From: Sphingomonas sp. CBMAI 2297
GTDB taxonomy: Bacteria > Pseudomonadota > Alphaproteobacteria > Sphingomonadales > Sphingomonadaceae
Direction: 5' to 3'
NCBI RefSeq assembly: GCF_029870595.1
Contig: NZ_JAPDIR010000023.1
Location: forward strand, 1-64,000
Length of the DNA: 64,000 nt
Translations under genes and position numbers: made by a program
Notes under the pieces: generated by a model
What the model saw: the letters and a program-made list of their open reading frames with translations, nothing else
The model's database searches: none
Told to the model about the DNA's origin: nothing
Part shown: positions 24,421 through 33,377 of the stretch, piece by piece
Position numbering within the stretch: the first letter of the stretch is position 1
Layout: the number at the start of each line of letters is the position of its first letter

Positions 24421-24787
24421 GCGGGAAGAATACGAGAACGCCCTTCGAGCGCGTCCCCGGAAGTGGTTATCGAGGCGCGGTGGCCGTCATAGATGTTGGC
24501 CATCCATCGATTACACGAGCGTTGCGCTCTGGGATACCCAGCAGCACATTCCAGCGAGGCCGACCGCCGATTCTGGGGAGGAGGAAGCTCCTTGGCACAT
24601 TGGAGGGCCGGTGTGGCGGGAACGCCGCGTCAAAGAGGAATATGCTCGGCGATTTCCAGATGCTCCGTGGCATCAACTGCCGCTCGGCCGGGTACAGACA
24701 AACGCCACCCAACGGGACGAAAGCCGCGGGCCTGCCGGCGATGTCCCCAGTTGCAGCGGCCGCGCCGAACCATAGGCATTCCAGGCC
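24421..24787. other. Convergent intergenic region
   Basis: About 370 bases between the transferase and receptor stops. One plus-strand frame, open from 24392 to 24775 (127 codons), is Trp- and Arg-rich, lacks a ribosome site and shows no family motif, so it is not called. No clear terminator hairpin with a T-tract was found. Confidence 0.5.
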
Positions 24788-27700
24788 CTAGAACCGCTTG
24801 GCCATGCTGAACCCGAAGATGCGAGGGTCGAGAGTAAAGACATTGGTGGTCAGGCCGCTGTCGTCGGAATTGATGAACGCGCCGGTGATCGGAGTCTTGT
24901 TGAAGACGTTCTTGACGTAGAACTGGAACGCGAGGCCGGAAGTGGGTCGCTCGACAGTGAGCGCGAGGTTGGCATTGTCCCATCCGCGCAAGCGATCGTT
25001 GATGGCGTTATAGACCCGCGCCCAGCTTGCCCCCTGCGCATAATAATCGGCGCGAAGCGTTGCCTTCCAATTATCGATCGGGAGCGAATATTGCCCGCCA
25101 AGGTTGAAGGTCCAGTGTGGCGCATTGGGCAATTCCTTGCCCGAAAGATCAGCGTAGAAACCGCGCCCCTGATTCTGGCCGACATCGGCGTAGGTAAGTG
25201 GGTCGTAGGTGACTCCATACAAGACGGATCCCGCGCTTCCGGGCGCAAAGGTGCCCGCGGCCAGATTGTTGGTGTACGGACAGAATCCGGTGATCCTTGT
25301 GTCGGATATGGAACCGAAGCGGCGCGGATTGGCGGCCGTTACGGCAAGGTATTTCTCGACCAGCGCCTTGGGCGCGATGCAGTTGGACGCGGTCTGGATC
25401 CACGGCTTGACCAGAATCCAGTCGTCGTGCCCCTGCATGCGATTCATGACGTCGATCGAGCGCATGTCGCTGCCGATGCGGGTCTTGAGCAGGCCTAGGT
25501 TGGCGTTGAAGCTCAGCCGCGATGTGGGCCGCCAGATCGATTCCAGTTCGAGGCCGTAACTGGTTGCGTTGAAATTCTCGTTCTTGGTCGCACGATCGAT
25601 GATCTGGGAAACCTGATAGTCCTTGTAGTCGTAATAGAATGCAGTGGCGTTGAGGCTCAGCTTGCCGTCGGCAAGGTTGTTTTTGGTGCCGACTTCGAAC
25701 GCATTGATATATTCCGGCCGGAAGCGAGGGTCGGTTTGGAAGAAGCCGATATTGGCAGGATCGGAGCCGATGCCGGGCGAATTGGTGCCGCCGGCTTTGT
25801 ACCCTCTCGCATAGGAAGCATAGAGCAGGGTGTCATCGGTGAACGATAGGCGTGGCTTCCAATCGACTACGAAGCGCCCGGTCACCGCTCCCCATTTCTG
25901 CCTGATATCGGGAGAGGCAGGATAGCCGCTATTGACATAACCTCCGCCCAAGGGTCCGGGCGTCAACAGCAATTGCGTGGGATAGGGCGTGGTGGTCTTG
26001 ATGTCGCGGGTATAGCGCAGCCCCGCAGTGATCTTCAGGCGATCGGCCGCCTTCCAATAGATTTCTCCGAACCCGGCCCAGGATTGCGTATGCGCGACAT
26101 TGCGGCTGCGGAAATAATTATGCCCATTCCCGTCGATGCCTCCAATAGGATTGGGATCGATGTACATGCAAGAGTAACCAGCGCCGACATAGGGAAGCGT
26201 GGTTACATTCTGTGGACATGAGTCCACTGGTACGGATCCAGCTGTACCGGATTTATTAAATAATATCGTCCCCACCAGTGAAAATGTATTGTTAAATACA
26301 TAATAATCTTCATCGATACTGAAATCCAGATAGTTTGCTCCGAGGTTGAAGTTTATCGGACCATCGAATGATGATTGCAGACGAAACTCCTGGGACCATT
26401 GATTGCTTTTGGATTTATTGAGGTCCACAGCGAGATACCCCTTCGAGCATCCAAGTTGCGGGTCGCACCAGACGCCACCCGGCAGAAGATTATACGCGGG
26501 CGTGCGCACATTATTGGGATCAGCATAGGTTATGCCCTGCGACGGGTCCGTGTCGGTGAAGATCGACTGCGAGGGAAACCGGCTGTAATCTTGAGTCGAG
26601 TAATATTCGTCACGGGACCATCCCGTCTGTGACACGAACCGCAACCCATCGTTGAACTTGAATTCAAGATTGAACTGCACGACGTCGTTCTTCGCGCGGA
26701 ACACCGGATCATAGGTTGTGCCGATCACGCGCAGGTCACGCGACTGCACCACGCCGGCAAAGGGATCGGTGGCGAACGGGATGGCGAAGACCCCGGTGCC
26801 CGTATTGCCCTGAAATCCCAGCGCTCCGGACACGCTCGAGCTCGCCGCCGCTACATTGGGCAGGCTGGCTCCGTTGGGCACCCCGAACGCGGCGTCGTCA
26901 TAAAGCGAACCCGGCTTGCAGCCCTGGCTGAAATATCCGCGATTCTGAGGATAGATCGAAATGCCGTCCAGATTGGTGGGGCTGGGATCGTTGTGGCAAA
27001 GCTGTTTCCCCGTCCGGGATCGATCATCGTCCTCGTGGAAATGCTCCCAGACCAGGCTGGCGGTGAAGCGCGAGGACGGCTTCCACAGGATCGATCCGCG
27101 CGCACCCCACAAATCGCGGCCGTTGACGCGCCGTTGCGTCACCATGTTGTAGTCGTAGCCATCGCGGGAGGTCCATGCCCCCGCCACGCGCACCGCCAAG
27201 CTATCGGTCAGGGGCAGATTGAGCATTCCGCTCGCTCGCATCGCTGAATAATTGCCCGTCTCGAGCTTGAGCGATCCCGCCATCCGGCCCGGATCGGCAA
27301 GGATCGGAATCATGTTGACCACGCCGGCGGTCGCGTTGCGACCATACAACGTACCCTGCGGGCCACGCAGCACCTCGACCCGCTCGACGTCAAAATACTC
27401 CTGCTCGAACAAGCGATTGCGAATGAGCGGCATCGAGTTGAAGCTGATTGCGACCGCCGGATCGGTCGTCACCGACAGCGCCTGTGTGCCGATACCACGG
27501 ATCTGGAAGTTGTAGCTGGCGAAATTGGTCTTGGAGAAGCTGACGTTCGGCGTCCCGCGCAACAGCTCCGACCCGCCTTCGATCTTCTGGTCGTCCAGGG
27601 ATTTGGCGGTGAAAACCGAAATGGCGATCGGGACATCCTGTATCTTTTCGCGAACTTTCTGCGCAGTCACGATGATGTCCGCTTCGGCCGGCTGATCCTG

Positions 27701-28060
27701 CGCGTCGCGGCTGTTGTCCATGCCGATGCTGGATTGCTGCACGGGCTCGATGAGGATCGCTCCCGAGGATGTCGTGCGGGCGCGCAGGCCGGACCCGGCC
27801 AACAGCCGCTCGAGCACCTCGGTGATGGAATAGCTCCCTCGTACCGCGGGCGCCCTGCGCGACCGGACGAGGTCCGCGTTGAATTCGATCTCGCGGTGGC
27901 TCTGGATTGCCGCCCGGTTCAGGGCCGCGCCCAGATCCTGCGCAGGAATATCGAAGCTTGTCCTGGGGTTGCCCTGCGCCGTCGCCGGCATCGAAATCCA
28001 TAGTGAAGCGCAGCCGGCAAGTGCCGCGATTCTCACGCGCAGCCCGAAGCGACGTGCCAT
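24788..28060 (-). CDS. TonB-dependent receptor with STN signalling domain
   Basis: A 1090-residue outer-membrane receptor. It has a signal peptide to PATAQ (about residue 29), then an STN domain about 33-108 (FDIPAQDLGAALNRAA, VRGSYSITEVLERLLAGSGL), a TonB box region (ADIIVTAQK), a plug with GPQGTLYGRNATAGVVNMI, and a barrel ending FGFSMAKRF, with the terminal Phe needed for insertion. The STN domain relays ligand binding to FecR. GGAGG precedes ATG 28060. A patch around 26230-26300 is unusually AT-rich for this genome. The ligand is unknown; a siderophore or glycan are typical possibilities. Confidence 0.93.
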   Translation of the reverse strand: MARRFGLRVRIAALAGCASLWISMPATAQGNPRTSFDIPAQDLGAALNRAAIQSHREIEFNADLVRSRRAPAVRGSYSITEVLERLLAGSGLRARTTSSGAILIEPVQQSSIGMDNSRDAQDQPAEADIIVTAQKVREKIQDVPIAISVFTAKSLDDQKIEGGSELLRGTPNVSFSKTNFASYNFQIRGIGTQALSVTTDPAVAISFNSMPLIRNRLFEQEYFDVERVEVLRGPQGTLYGRNATAGVVNMIPILADPGRMAGSLKLETGNYSAMRASGMLNLPLTDSLAVRVAGAWTSRDGYDYNMVTQRRVNGRDLWGARGSILWKPSSRFTASLVWEHFHEDDDRSRTGKQLCHNDPSPTNLDGISIYPQNRGYFSQGCKPGSLYDDAAFGVPNGASLPNVAAASSSVSGALGFQGNTGTGVFAIPFATDPFAGVVQSRDLRVIGTTYDPVFRAKNDVVQFNLEFKFNDGLRFVSQTGWSRDEYYSTQDYSRFPSQSIFTDTDPSQGITYADPNNVRTPAYNLLPGGVWCDPQLGCSKGYLAVDLNKSKSNQWSQEFRLQSSFDGPINFNLGANYLDFSIDEDYYVFNNTFSLVGTILFNKSGTAGSVPVDSCPQNVTTLPYVGAGYSCMYIDPNPIGGIDGNGHNYFRSRNVAHTQSWAGFGEIYWKAADRLKITAGLRYTRDIKTTTPYPTQLLLTPGPLGGGYVNSGYPASPDIRQKWGAVTGRFVVDWKPRLSFTDDTLLYASYARGYKAGGTNSPGIGSDPANIGFFQTDPRFRPEYINAFEVGTKNNLADGKLSLNATAFYYDYKDYQVSQIIDRATKNENFNATSYGLELESIWRPTSRLSFNANLGLLKTRIGSDMRSIDVMNRMQGHDDWILVKPWIQTASNCIAPKALVEKYLAVTAANPRRFGSISDTRITGFCPYTNNLAAGTFAPGSAGSVLYGVTYDPLTYADVGQNQGRGFYADLSGKELPNAPHWTFNLGGQYSLPIDNWKATLRADYYAQGASWARVYNAINDRLRGWDNANLALTVERPTSGLAFQFYVKNVFNKTPITGAFINSDDSGLTTNVFTLDPRIFGFSMAKRF

Positions 28061-28181
28061 CGATATCCTCCCCTATATGGGCGCCGTTATCGGCTGCCAA
28101 TTTCAGGGACGCAGGCAAGTCGAGAACCCGTAACCGCATCGTCACTTTATTCCGAAGGGGCCGATCGCGAGGCCGCCCGGC

Positions 28182-29246
28182 TCATTCCGCCCTGGGCAGG
28201 AGGAGCGGATTGCCGCGTTCATCATGCGTCACACGCAAATGAAAGACTTCCGCCATCGACTCTGCGAAATGCTGGGAATCGCCGGTCTTGAAGACGCCGC
28301 TGACTCTGAGGTTCGCGATGCCCCGGTCGCCGAGGCCGATCGGGCGCGCGGTATAGCGGTTCATTTCGGCAACCGCCTGTCCGAGCGGCATATCGTTGAA
28401 CGACAAGGTTCCCGAAACCCAACTGGCCGCACCCTCCGCTTCGGACGCGGATACCCTGAGCGCGCCGGGCTTGGCGGAATCGAAGATTTCACCGGCGCGC
28501 ATGGTGATTTCGTCTGCCCGGCGATCCGGCATGGTCGACCCGGCGGAATTGAGGCCCACAACGCGTACCACGCCCTCGATGAGCGCGACGCTTGTCTTTG
28601 GGGACCGTCCTTCGCCTTCCACCCGAACGTTGAACCGGGTGCCGACCGCCGTCACCCGCTGGCTGCCCGCATATACCCGGAACGGCGCCGACTGATGCTT
28701 GGCGACGACGAACAGGGCTTGGCCCTTCAACAGGCGGATTCCCCGCTCCTTGTCGGTATAGGCGAGGCGCATCGCGCTGTCCGTATCCAGCACCGCCACC
28801 GAACCATCGGGCAGCGTTACTTCGGCGCGACCGCCGATAGTGGTTCGATAGAGCCCGCGCGCCGGGCCGGCGACGGCGATGCCATTGCGATGACTCAGCC
28901 CCGGATAGACTTCACGGAAGATGAGTACCGACGTCAAGGCGATGATCAGCAATCCGGCCACCGCCGTCATACGGGACAGCGGCCAGCGACGCTCCGGCCG
29001 GGCCGCCAGGGCCCGGGATCGCATCGCCAGGAACTCCTTGTCGGCGGCATTGTCGGCGACTGTCCGCAAGGCCGCGGTCACATCATCCCATGCGGCCTGG
29101 TGGCGCGGGTCATCCGCGAGCCAGGTCTCCAGGCGTGCGCGCTCAGCGTGCCCCAGCGCGCCCGTCTCGCTTTGCAGGAACCATTTGGCCGCCACTTCAT
29201 GCGGCGACATCTCGGGGATTCCGGAAGGGGCAGCGTGATTGCTCAT
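28182..29246 (-). CDS. FecR-type anti-sigma/sigma regulator
   Basis: A 354-residue inner-membrane regulator. The N-terminal DUF4880-like region (AAKWFLQSETGALGHAERARLETWLADDPRHQAAWD) would bind the sigma factor. One membrane helix lies near residue 90-110 (MTAVAGLLIIALTSVLIF), followed by the periplasmic FecR domain (TIGGRAEVTLPDGSVAVLDTD) and a C-terminal STN-like part that contacts the receptor. It overlaps the sigma gene by four bases (ATGA), so it is co-translated, and lies 121 bases before the receptor gene. Confidence 0.92.
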   Translation of the reverse strand: MSNHAAPSGIPEMSPHEVAAKWFLQSETGALGHAERARLETWLADDPRHQAAWDDVTAALRTVADNAADKEFLAMRSRALAARPERRWPLSRMTAVAGLLIIALTSVLIFREVYPGLSHRNGIAVAGPARGLYRTTIGGRAEVTLPDGSVAVLDTDSAMRLAYTDKERGIRLLKGQALFVVAKHQSAPFRVYAGSQRVTAVGTRFNVRVEGEGRSPKTSVALIEGVVRVVGLNSAGSTMPDRRADEITMRAGEIFDSAKPGALRVSASEAEGAASWVSGTLSFNDMPLGQAVAEMNRYTARPIGLGDRGIANLRVSGVFKTGDSQHFAESMAEVFHLRVTHDERGNPLLLPRAE

Positions 29247-29782
29247 GACCGTCGCCCCGCCCTTTCGCCAAGATAAGCAACCGCCCTATGCAAATGCTTC
29301 TCGACCGTGTTGAGCGAAACGCCGAGCCGGCGCGCGATCTCTGCCTGCTTCATCTGCTCGAGCCGGGCCAGGATGAAAATGGTGCGCGTGCGCTCGGGCA
29401 GTTCCTTCAACGCCACCACGACGGCTCGCAATGCCTCGCGTCCCGCGCAGATGGTTTCCGGATCGAGGTCGAGCGGCGCGTGGAGCACGTCGTCGAACAA
29501 CTCGTGCCGCCCGTTCGCGCGCACCGTGGCACGGCGGTGCAGGTCGGTCGCTACATTGGCCGCGGTCGCGAAGATATAGCTTTCGGGCTGATGGACGTCG
29601 TCCGCGAGCGCCTTGCGCTGACTCAACCGGACGAAGACTTCCTGCACGGCGTCTTCCGCGTCGAGCGGCGCCACTCCCCGGCGCTGGAAATAGCGCAGCA
29701 ACGTGGATCGATACCGCCGCGCCAGATCATCGACCACATGGCGATCGATATCCAGCTTCCGGATCGGACTCTTGCCCTTCAT
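29243..29782 (-). CDS. ECF sigma factor, FecI type
   Basis: A 179-residue RNA polymerase sigma factor. Region 2 is seen in LLRYFQRRGVAPLDAEDAVQEVFVRL and YIFATAANVATDLHRR. Region 4 is EIARRLGVSLNTVEKHLHRAVAYL. It heads a sigma-FecR-receptor unit, the classic cell-surface signalling order, and should activate the receptor gene when the ligand binds. The start at 29782 has no strong ribosome site in view. It is divergent from the porin gene. Confidence 0.92.
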   Translation of the reverse strand: MKGKSPIRKLDIDRHVVDDLARRYRSTLLRYFQRRGVAPLDAEDAVQEVFVRLSQRKALADDVHQPESYIFATAANVATDLHRRATVRANGRHELFDDVLHAPLDLDPETICAGREALRAVVVALKELPERTRTIFILARLEQMKQAEIARRLGVSLNTVEKHLHRAVAYLGERAGRRS

Positions 29783-29992
29783 TGGCCGATGGTCAGCATT
29801 TCGGGTGCCCCGATGTCGGAAGATCCTATCTCAGAGACGTTCGCCCGCGCAAATACCGTAACGTCCGTCGTCAAATGCCGGACCGGTACCGTCAAAAACC
29901 GCCCTACATATTGGGCCTGCGTCAGTTCCGCGCGGCCATTGGCCACATGGCCCTTTGACGCCGGACGCGATACCCTGAAAGGGCGGCGTTGC

Positions 29993-31348
29993 ATGAAGGT
30001 CCATGGAATGAGGTGGCTCGTAGTCGCAGGGATAGTGGTCGCGTGCCTAATGGCGCCGTTGGCGGCGCGGGCTCAAGCCGCTCCGCAGGAATCCACGACG
30101 ACGACCGGCTCGGACAAAGGGCTGGCGCTTCACGGCCAAGCCACCTTCATCGTCCAGGCAACGCCCGCTTTCCGGTCACCCTATGTGGGCGACAACAGCT
30201 TAACTCCTGACCAAGCGCGCGAAACGTTCGACGCGACGCTGTTCGCCGGTGCTCGCCTCTGGCGTGGGGCCGAGGTCTGGATCAGTCCAGAGATCGACCA
30301 GGGCTTCGGGCTGTCCAACACGCTGGGTGTTGCCGGCTTTCCGAGCGCCGAGGCATACAAGGTCGGTCGCAACTCCCCCTATCTGCGGCTACAGCGACTC
30401 TATCTTAGGCAGGCCATCGCACTCGGTGACGGTCGCGAGTACGTCGCCGGCGCAGCGGGACAGCTCGCCGGCACACGGCCCCGCAATCGGGTTGTCGTCA
30501 CGATCGGCAAGTTCGCGGTCGGCGACGTTTTCGACACCAACGCCTATGCGCACGATCCGCGTGGCGACTTCCTCAATTGGGCGGCGGTCGACGCCGGCAC
30601 TTTCGACTACGCCGCCGATGCCTGGGGATACTCGACTGGCGTCTCAATCGAGGCATATGTCGGCCCCTGGACGGTTCGCGGCGGCTTGTTCAACCTATCG
30701 AAGGTGCCGAATGGCGAGACGCTCGAGCCCCGGTTTGGGCAATACCAGATCAATGCGGAGGTCGAGCGTCGCTTCAGCATCGCTGGCCGGACCGGGGCCA
30801 TGCGATTGACGATATTCCGCAATCGCGGGCGGTTCAGCCGCTTCGACGACGCGGTCGCGTTGGCAAACGCCACCGGGCAACTGCCCGACTTGTCGCTCAC
30901 GCGCATGCGGCGATCGCGCTGGGGCGCCAGCGTCAACCTGGAACAGGCGGTGAGCGACACGGTGGGGCTGTTCGGTCGCGCTGGCGTGGCCGATGGCTCC
31001 ATCGAGCCCTACGACTTCACGGATATCGACCGCACCGCGCAATTCGGGACATCGATCGGGGGCACCAAGTGGGGGCGGCCGGACGACACGGTCGGCGTCG
31101 TCGCCATCGTCAACTCCATCACCGCGCCGCACCGGCGGTATCTCGCGGCCGGGGGATTGGGCTTGCTGGTGGGCGACGGGAAGTTGCCGCACTATGGCGC
31201 GGAAGCGATCGGCGAGGCTTATTACCAGCTCTCGCTGCGCAAAGGCATCACCATCGCGGCGGATTACCAGCTGGTAGCCAACCCGGGCTATAATCGAGAT
31301 CGTGGGCCGGCAAACGTCTTCGCGCTGCGCATGCATGCCGCGTTCTGA
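29993..31348 (+). CDS. OprB-type carbohydrate porin
   Basis: A 451-residue outer-membrane porin: signal peptide (hydrophobic WLVVAGIVVACLMAPLAARAQ), then barrel strands of the OprB type ending in NVFALRMHAAF with a terminal Phe. Motifs include NDPRGDF-like AHDPRGDFLNWA and AADAWGYSTG. The start could be 29993 or the ATG at 30008, which has AAGG upstream. OprB porins pass sugars or other small solutes. A decayed metal-transporter gene faces it downstream. Confidence 0.85.
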   Translation: MKVHGMRWLVVAGIVVACLMAPLAARAQAAPQESTTTTGSDKGLALHGQATFIVQATPAFRSPYVGDNSLTPDQARETFDATLFAGARLWRGAEVWISPEIDQGFGLSNTLGVAGFPSAEAYKVGRNSPYLRLQRLYLRQAIALGDGREYVAGAAGQLAGTRPRNRVVVTIGKFAVGDVFDTNAYAHDPRGDFLNWAAVDAGTFDYAADAWGYSTGVSIEAYVGPWTVRGGLFNLSKVPNGETLEPRFGQYQINAEVERRFSIAGRTGAMRLTIFRNRGRFSRFDDAVALANATGQLPDLSLTRMRRSRWGASVNLEQAVSDTVGLFGRAGVADGSIEPYDFTDIDRTAQFGTSIGGTKWGRPDDTVGVVAIVNSITAPHRRYLAAGGLGLLVGDGKLPHYGAEAIGEAYYQLSLRKGITIAADYQLVANPGYNRDRGPANVFALRMHAAF

Positions 31349-31390
31349 CGGCCCCGAGTTCAGCAACCGCTTCTTCGCGTCCCAACGATC

Positions 31391-31662
31391 CTAGAACAGG
31401 CTAGCGATCGTCGCGACGCCGGCAATCCCCATGATGACCGTGACAGCGCCGCTCAGAATGAGGAGCCAGCGCGACGTGCGGAAGCTGTCGACGATTCGCG
31501 GCGCGAGACCGGGATCATCAGCGCCACCAACAGCGGCACCGCGACGATGCCGTTGATGACCGCGCTCCAGACCAGCGCCTGCATGGGCCCGATTGGCAAG
31601 TATTGCAGCACGAGCGCCAGCAACACGCTCGCGGCGACGATCGCGTAGAACATCTTCGCGTC
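31391..31662 (-). pseudogene. Nramp-family metal transporter, C-terminal fragment
   Basis: On the minus strand: MFYAIVAASVLLALVLQYLP, IGPMQALVWSAVINGIVAVP and LLVALMI. A frameshift near 31510 is followed in another frame by PRIVDSFRTSRWLLILSG and VIMGIAGVATIASLF to the stop. These are the last membrane helices of Nramp/MntH-type transporters. The first three-quarters of the gene is missing and LysR sequence begins at the break. Confidence 0.8.
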
Positions 31663-31714
31663 GGTGGCCTATGACGGGCTGCCCGCGCCACCGGGCCTAA
31701 CGGCCTGCCCACCG

Positions 31715-32137
31715 GCATCCGACCGTCTTGCGATTGCGGTTCCGCAGAATCTCGGCATCCCTTCGGGAGCGAGATTGCGAAGTTGGCTCGCAGCACAGGG
31801 CTTCATTGCGCTGCGGGAGGCACGGGGACCTGGGCTCGCCGCCCAAGTTCGAGCCTGGTGTCGCTCCGCCGCTTTTGATCCGAAGGTCGTGCAGGCAGCC
31901 GATGACATACAGACGGTCCTCGCACTGGTTTCAGCAGGGCTGGGTTGCGCCGTCGTGCCAGTCAGTTCCGAAGCATTGCTTCCCGGCCGTTTGAAGCTTC
32001 TGGCTGTGGAGGGGAAGGAAGCGGCATGGAGCATCGGCGCTGCATGGAAGGCACAGCGCGAGGTTGGCGCACTGGGCCATCTGGTCCGGATTGTCAGAGC
32101 AGGGGAGCCCATGCCGGAATACTTCGGCGAATATTGA
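31715..32137 (+). pseudogene. LysR-family regulator, C-terminal fragment
   Basis: From about 31715 the frame reads DRLAIAVPQNLGIPSG, then WLAAQGFIALREARGPGLAAQVR, VVQAADDIQTVLALVSAGLG and CAVVPVSSEAL. This is the second half of a LysR ligand-binding domain. The DNA-binding half is absent and the junction with the Nramp remnant is near 31665. No start codon with a ribosome site is present. Confidence 0.75.
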
Positions 32138-32549
32138 CCAGGCAATTATCAGATCTATTACCGGGCACGCCGCGGGTCACCGCTTTGCGTTACCACAGCG
32201 TCAAAATGAACCTTCCCCTCGGATCATTGGCAATGACGGTTGCCGTTCTACGGTGTACCCATGAGCCGCTAGACAGCTCCCGCGTGATCCGCCGATCAGC
32301 TACGCGCCCATCTCAGCCGCTCAGCCTGCTCGCAGGGTTATCCGGAAAACCGCCTTCCGTTCAGGCGATGAAAATTGCGACTAATTCGCGACAACTGCAT
32401 GAATTTATTATTTCGAAATTTCGGGAATTCTATGGATAACTCTCTATTCATCACAGAGAGTTCGAAGTCATAACTATCCATTTTGGCGCATGTTGAACTA
32501 TTCTAATTATCCCACATCGGATAGACAGCAGTAAGCTCAGGGGTGGAAT
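32138..32549 (+). promoter_or_regulatory. AT-rich leader region of the four-gene operon
   Basis: About 410 bases with no gene. The last 150 are much richer in A and T than the surroundings. They hold a hairpin AACTCTCT (32438-32445)/AGAGAGTT (32455-32462) and a palindrome ATTTCGAAAT near 32410. The promoter of the following operon must lie here, but no standard -35/-10 pair or sigma-54 site could be fixed. Confidence 0.45.
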
Positions 32550-33377
32550 ATGGCGAATTCTCTACAGGGCATCATATTGCCTGTATTTGAAGCGGTGCCG
32601 GACTCGCATATCAAGAACGATCTGGCGCGGTGCTTTTCTGAGCACTCCCATTATTTCCACGCTATCGAGAATGGATTCCGAGCTCTGACCCGGCAGCGGC
32701 AGGATCCCGAAGCGCTATGTGCCTTCTTCCACAGCTGGTCGCAGACCAACAACAGTGCGGTGACTGTTGCAGGGATAGGCAACCGGCTGACACTCCTGCT
32801 CCATCGCGGGCAACATGTCGGCGATGAGGCCGCCCTGCTGCGCGCCCTCACTAGCCTCGACCGTATCATCGATGAGGATCTCGCGGTCACGCACAGGGTG
32901 CTCCATGCGGACATGTTCTACCGTATGGCAACCGACATCGTCGGCGATGACCGGTGGCTGTCGCGACGCTATCTTCATCCTGCGGCGAAGGAGTTCAAGG
33001 ACTGGAAGGATCATAATTCGCTGCGAGAGCGCGACCATGTGATTGCGCTGCTCACCACGCTGGCACACGAGATCTACACGCACGGCGAGGTCGAGTTCAT
33101 CCTTCCGCTGTTCCGGCGCTGGCTGGCCGAGGAATATGGCTTCACCGACGCGGCGATCCGCCAGACGCTCGCCTGGATCAGCGTCCACACCGGGCCAACC
33201 GAGAAGAACCATTTCTTCTATGCGCTGAGCGCGCTGCAGCATTTTGCCGAGGCGACGGGCGTCACCATCGCCGACTATTCGCTCGACGACATTGTTTCTA
33301 CCTATCTCGCAAAGAAGGCCGCCGTGCTCGACCATGTCTGCCTGCGCGATGCGATCGAGGTCGAGGCAGTCCATTGA
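32550..33377 (+). CDS. Helical protein, possible heme-oxygenase-like diiron enzyme
   Basis: A 275-residue, all-helical, cytoplasmic protein with no signal peptide. His/Glu/Asp clusters fall at helical spacing: SHYFHAIENGF (about 33-43), DEDLAVTHRVLHADMF (about 110-125), AHEIYTHGEVEF (about 170-181) and HTGPTEKNHFF (about 212-222). This pattern recalls the heme-oxygenase-like diiron (PqqC/TENA-like) fold, whose members oxidise or cleave amino-acid-like substrates. The metal role is inference. It is the first of four genes with overlapping ends, so it should act in the same pathway as the ligase, glycosyltransferase and adenylating enzyme that follow. A non-catalytic helical carrier is an alternative. 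Confidence 0.5.
   Translation: MANSLQGIILPVFEAVPDSHIKNDLARCFSEHSHYFHAIENGFRALTRQRQDPEALCAFFHSWSQTNNSAVTVAGIGNRLTLLLHRGQHVGDEAALLRALTSLDRIIDEDLAVTHRVLHADMFYRMATDIVGDDRWLSRRYLHPAAKEFKDWKDHNSLRERDHVIALLTTLAHEIYTHGEVEFILPLFRRWLAEEYGFTDAAIRQTLAWISVHTGPTEKNHFFYALSALQHFAEATGVTIADYSLDDIVSTYLAKKAAVLDHVCLRDAIEVEAVH

Noticed and set aside
24590-24612. TTGGCAC near 24590 as another sigma-54 site
   Set aside because: The base pair ten positions after GG is GG, not GC, and no gene starts downstream.
24392-24775. 127-codon frame between the phosphopantetheinyl transferase and the receptor
   Set aside because: No ribosome site, overlaps the end of the transferase gene in another frame, and shows no recognisable domain.
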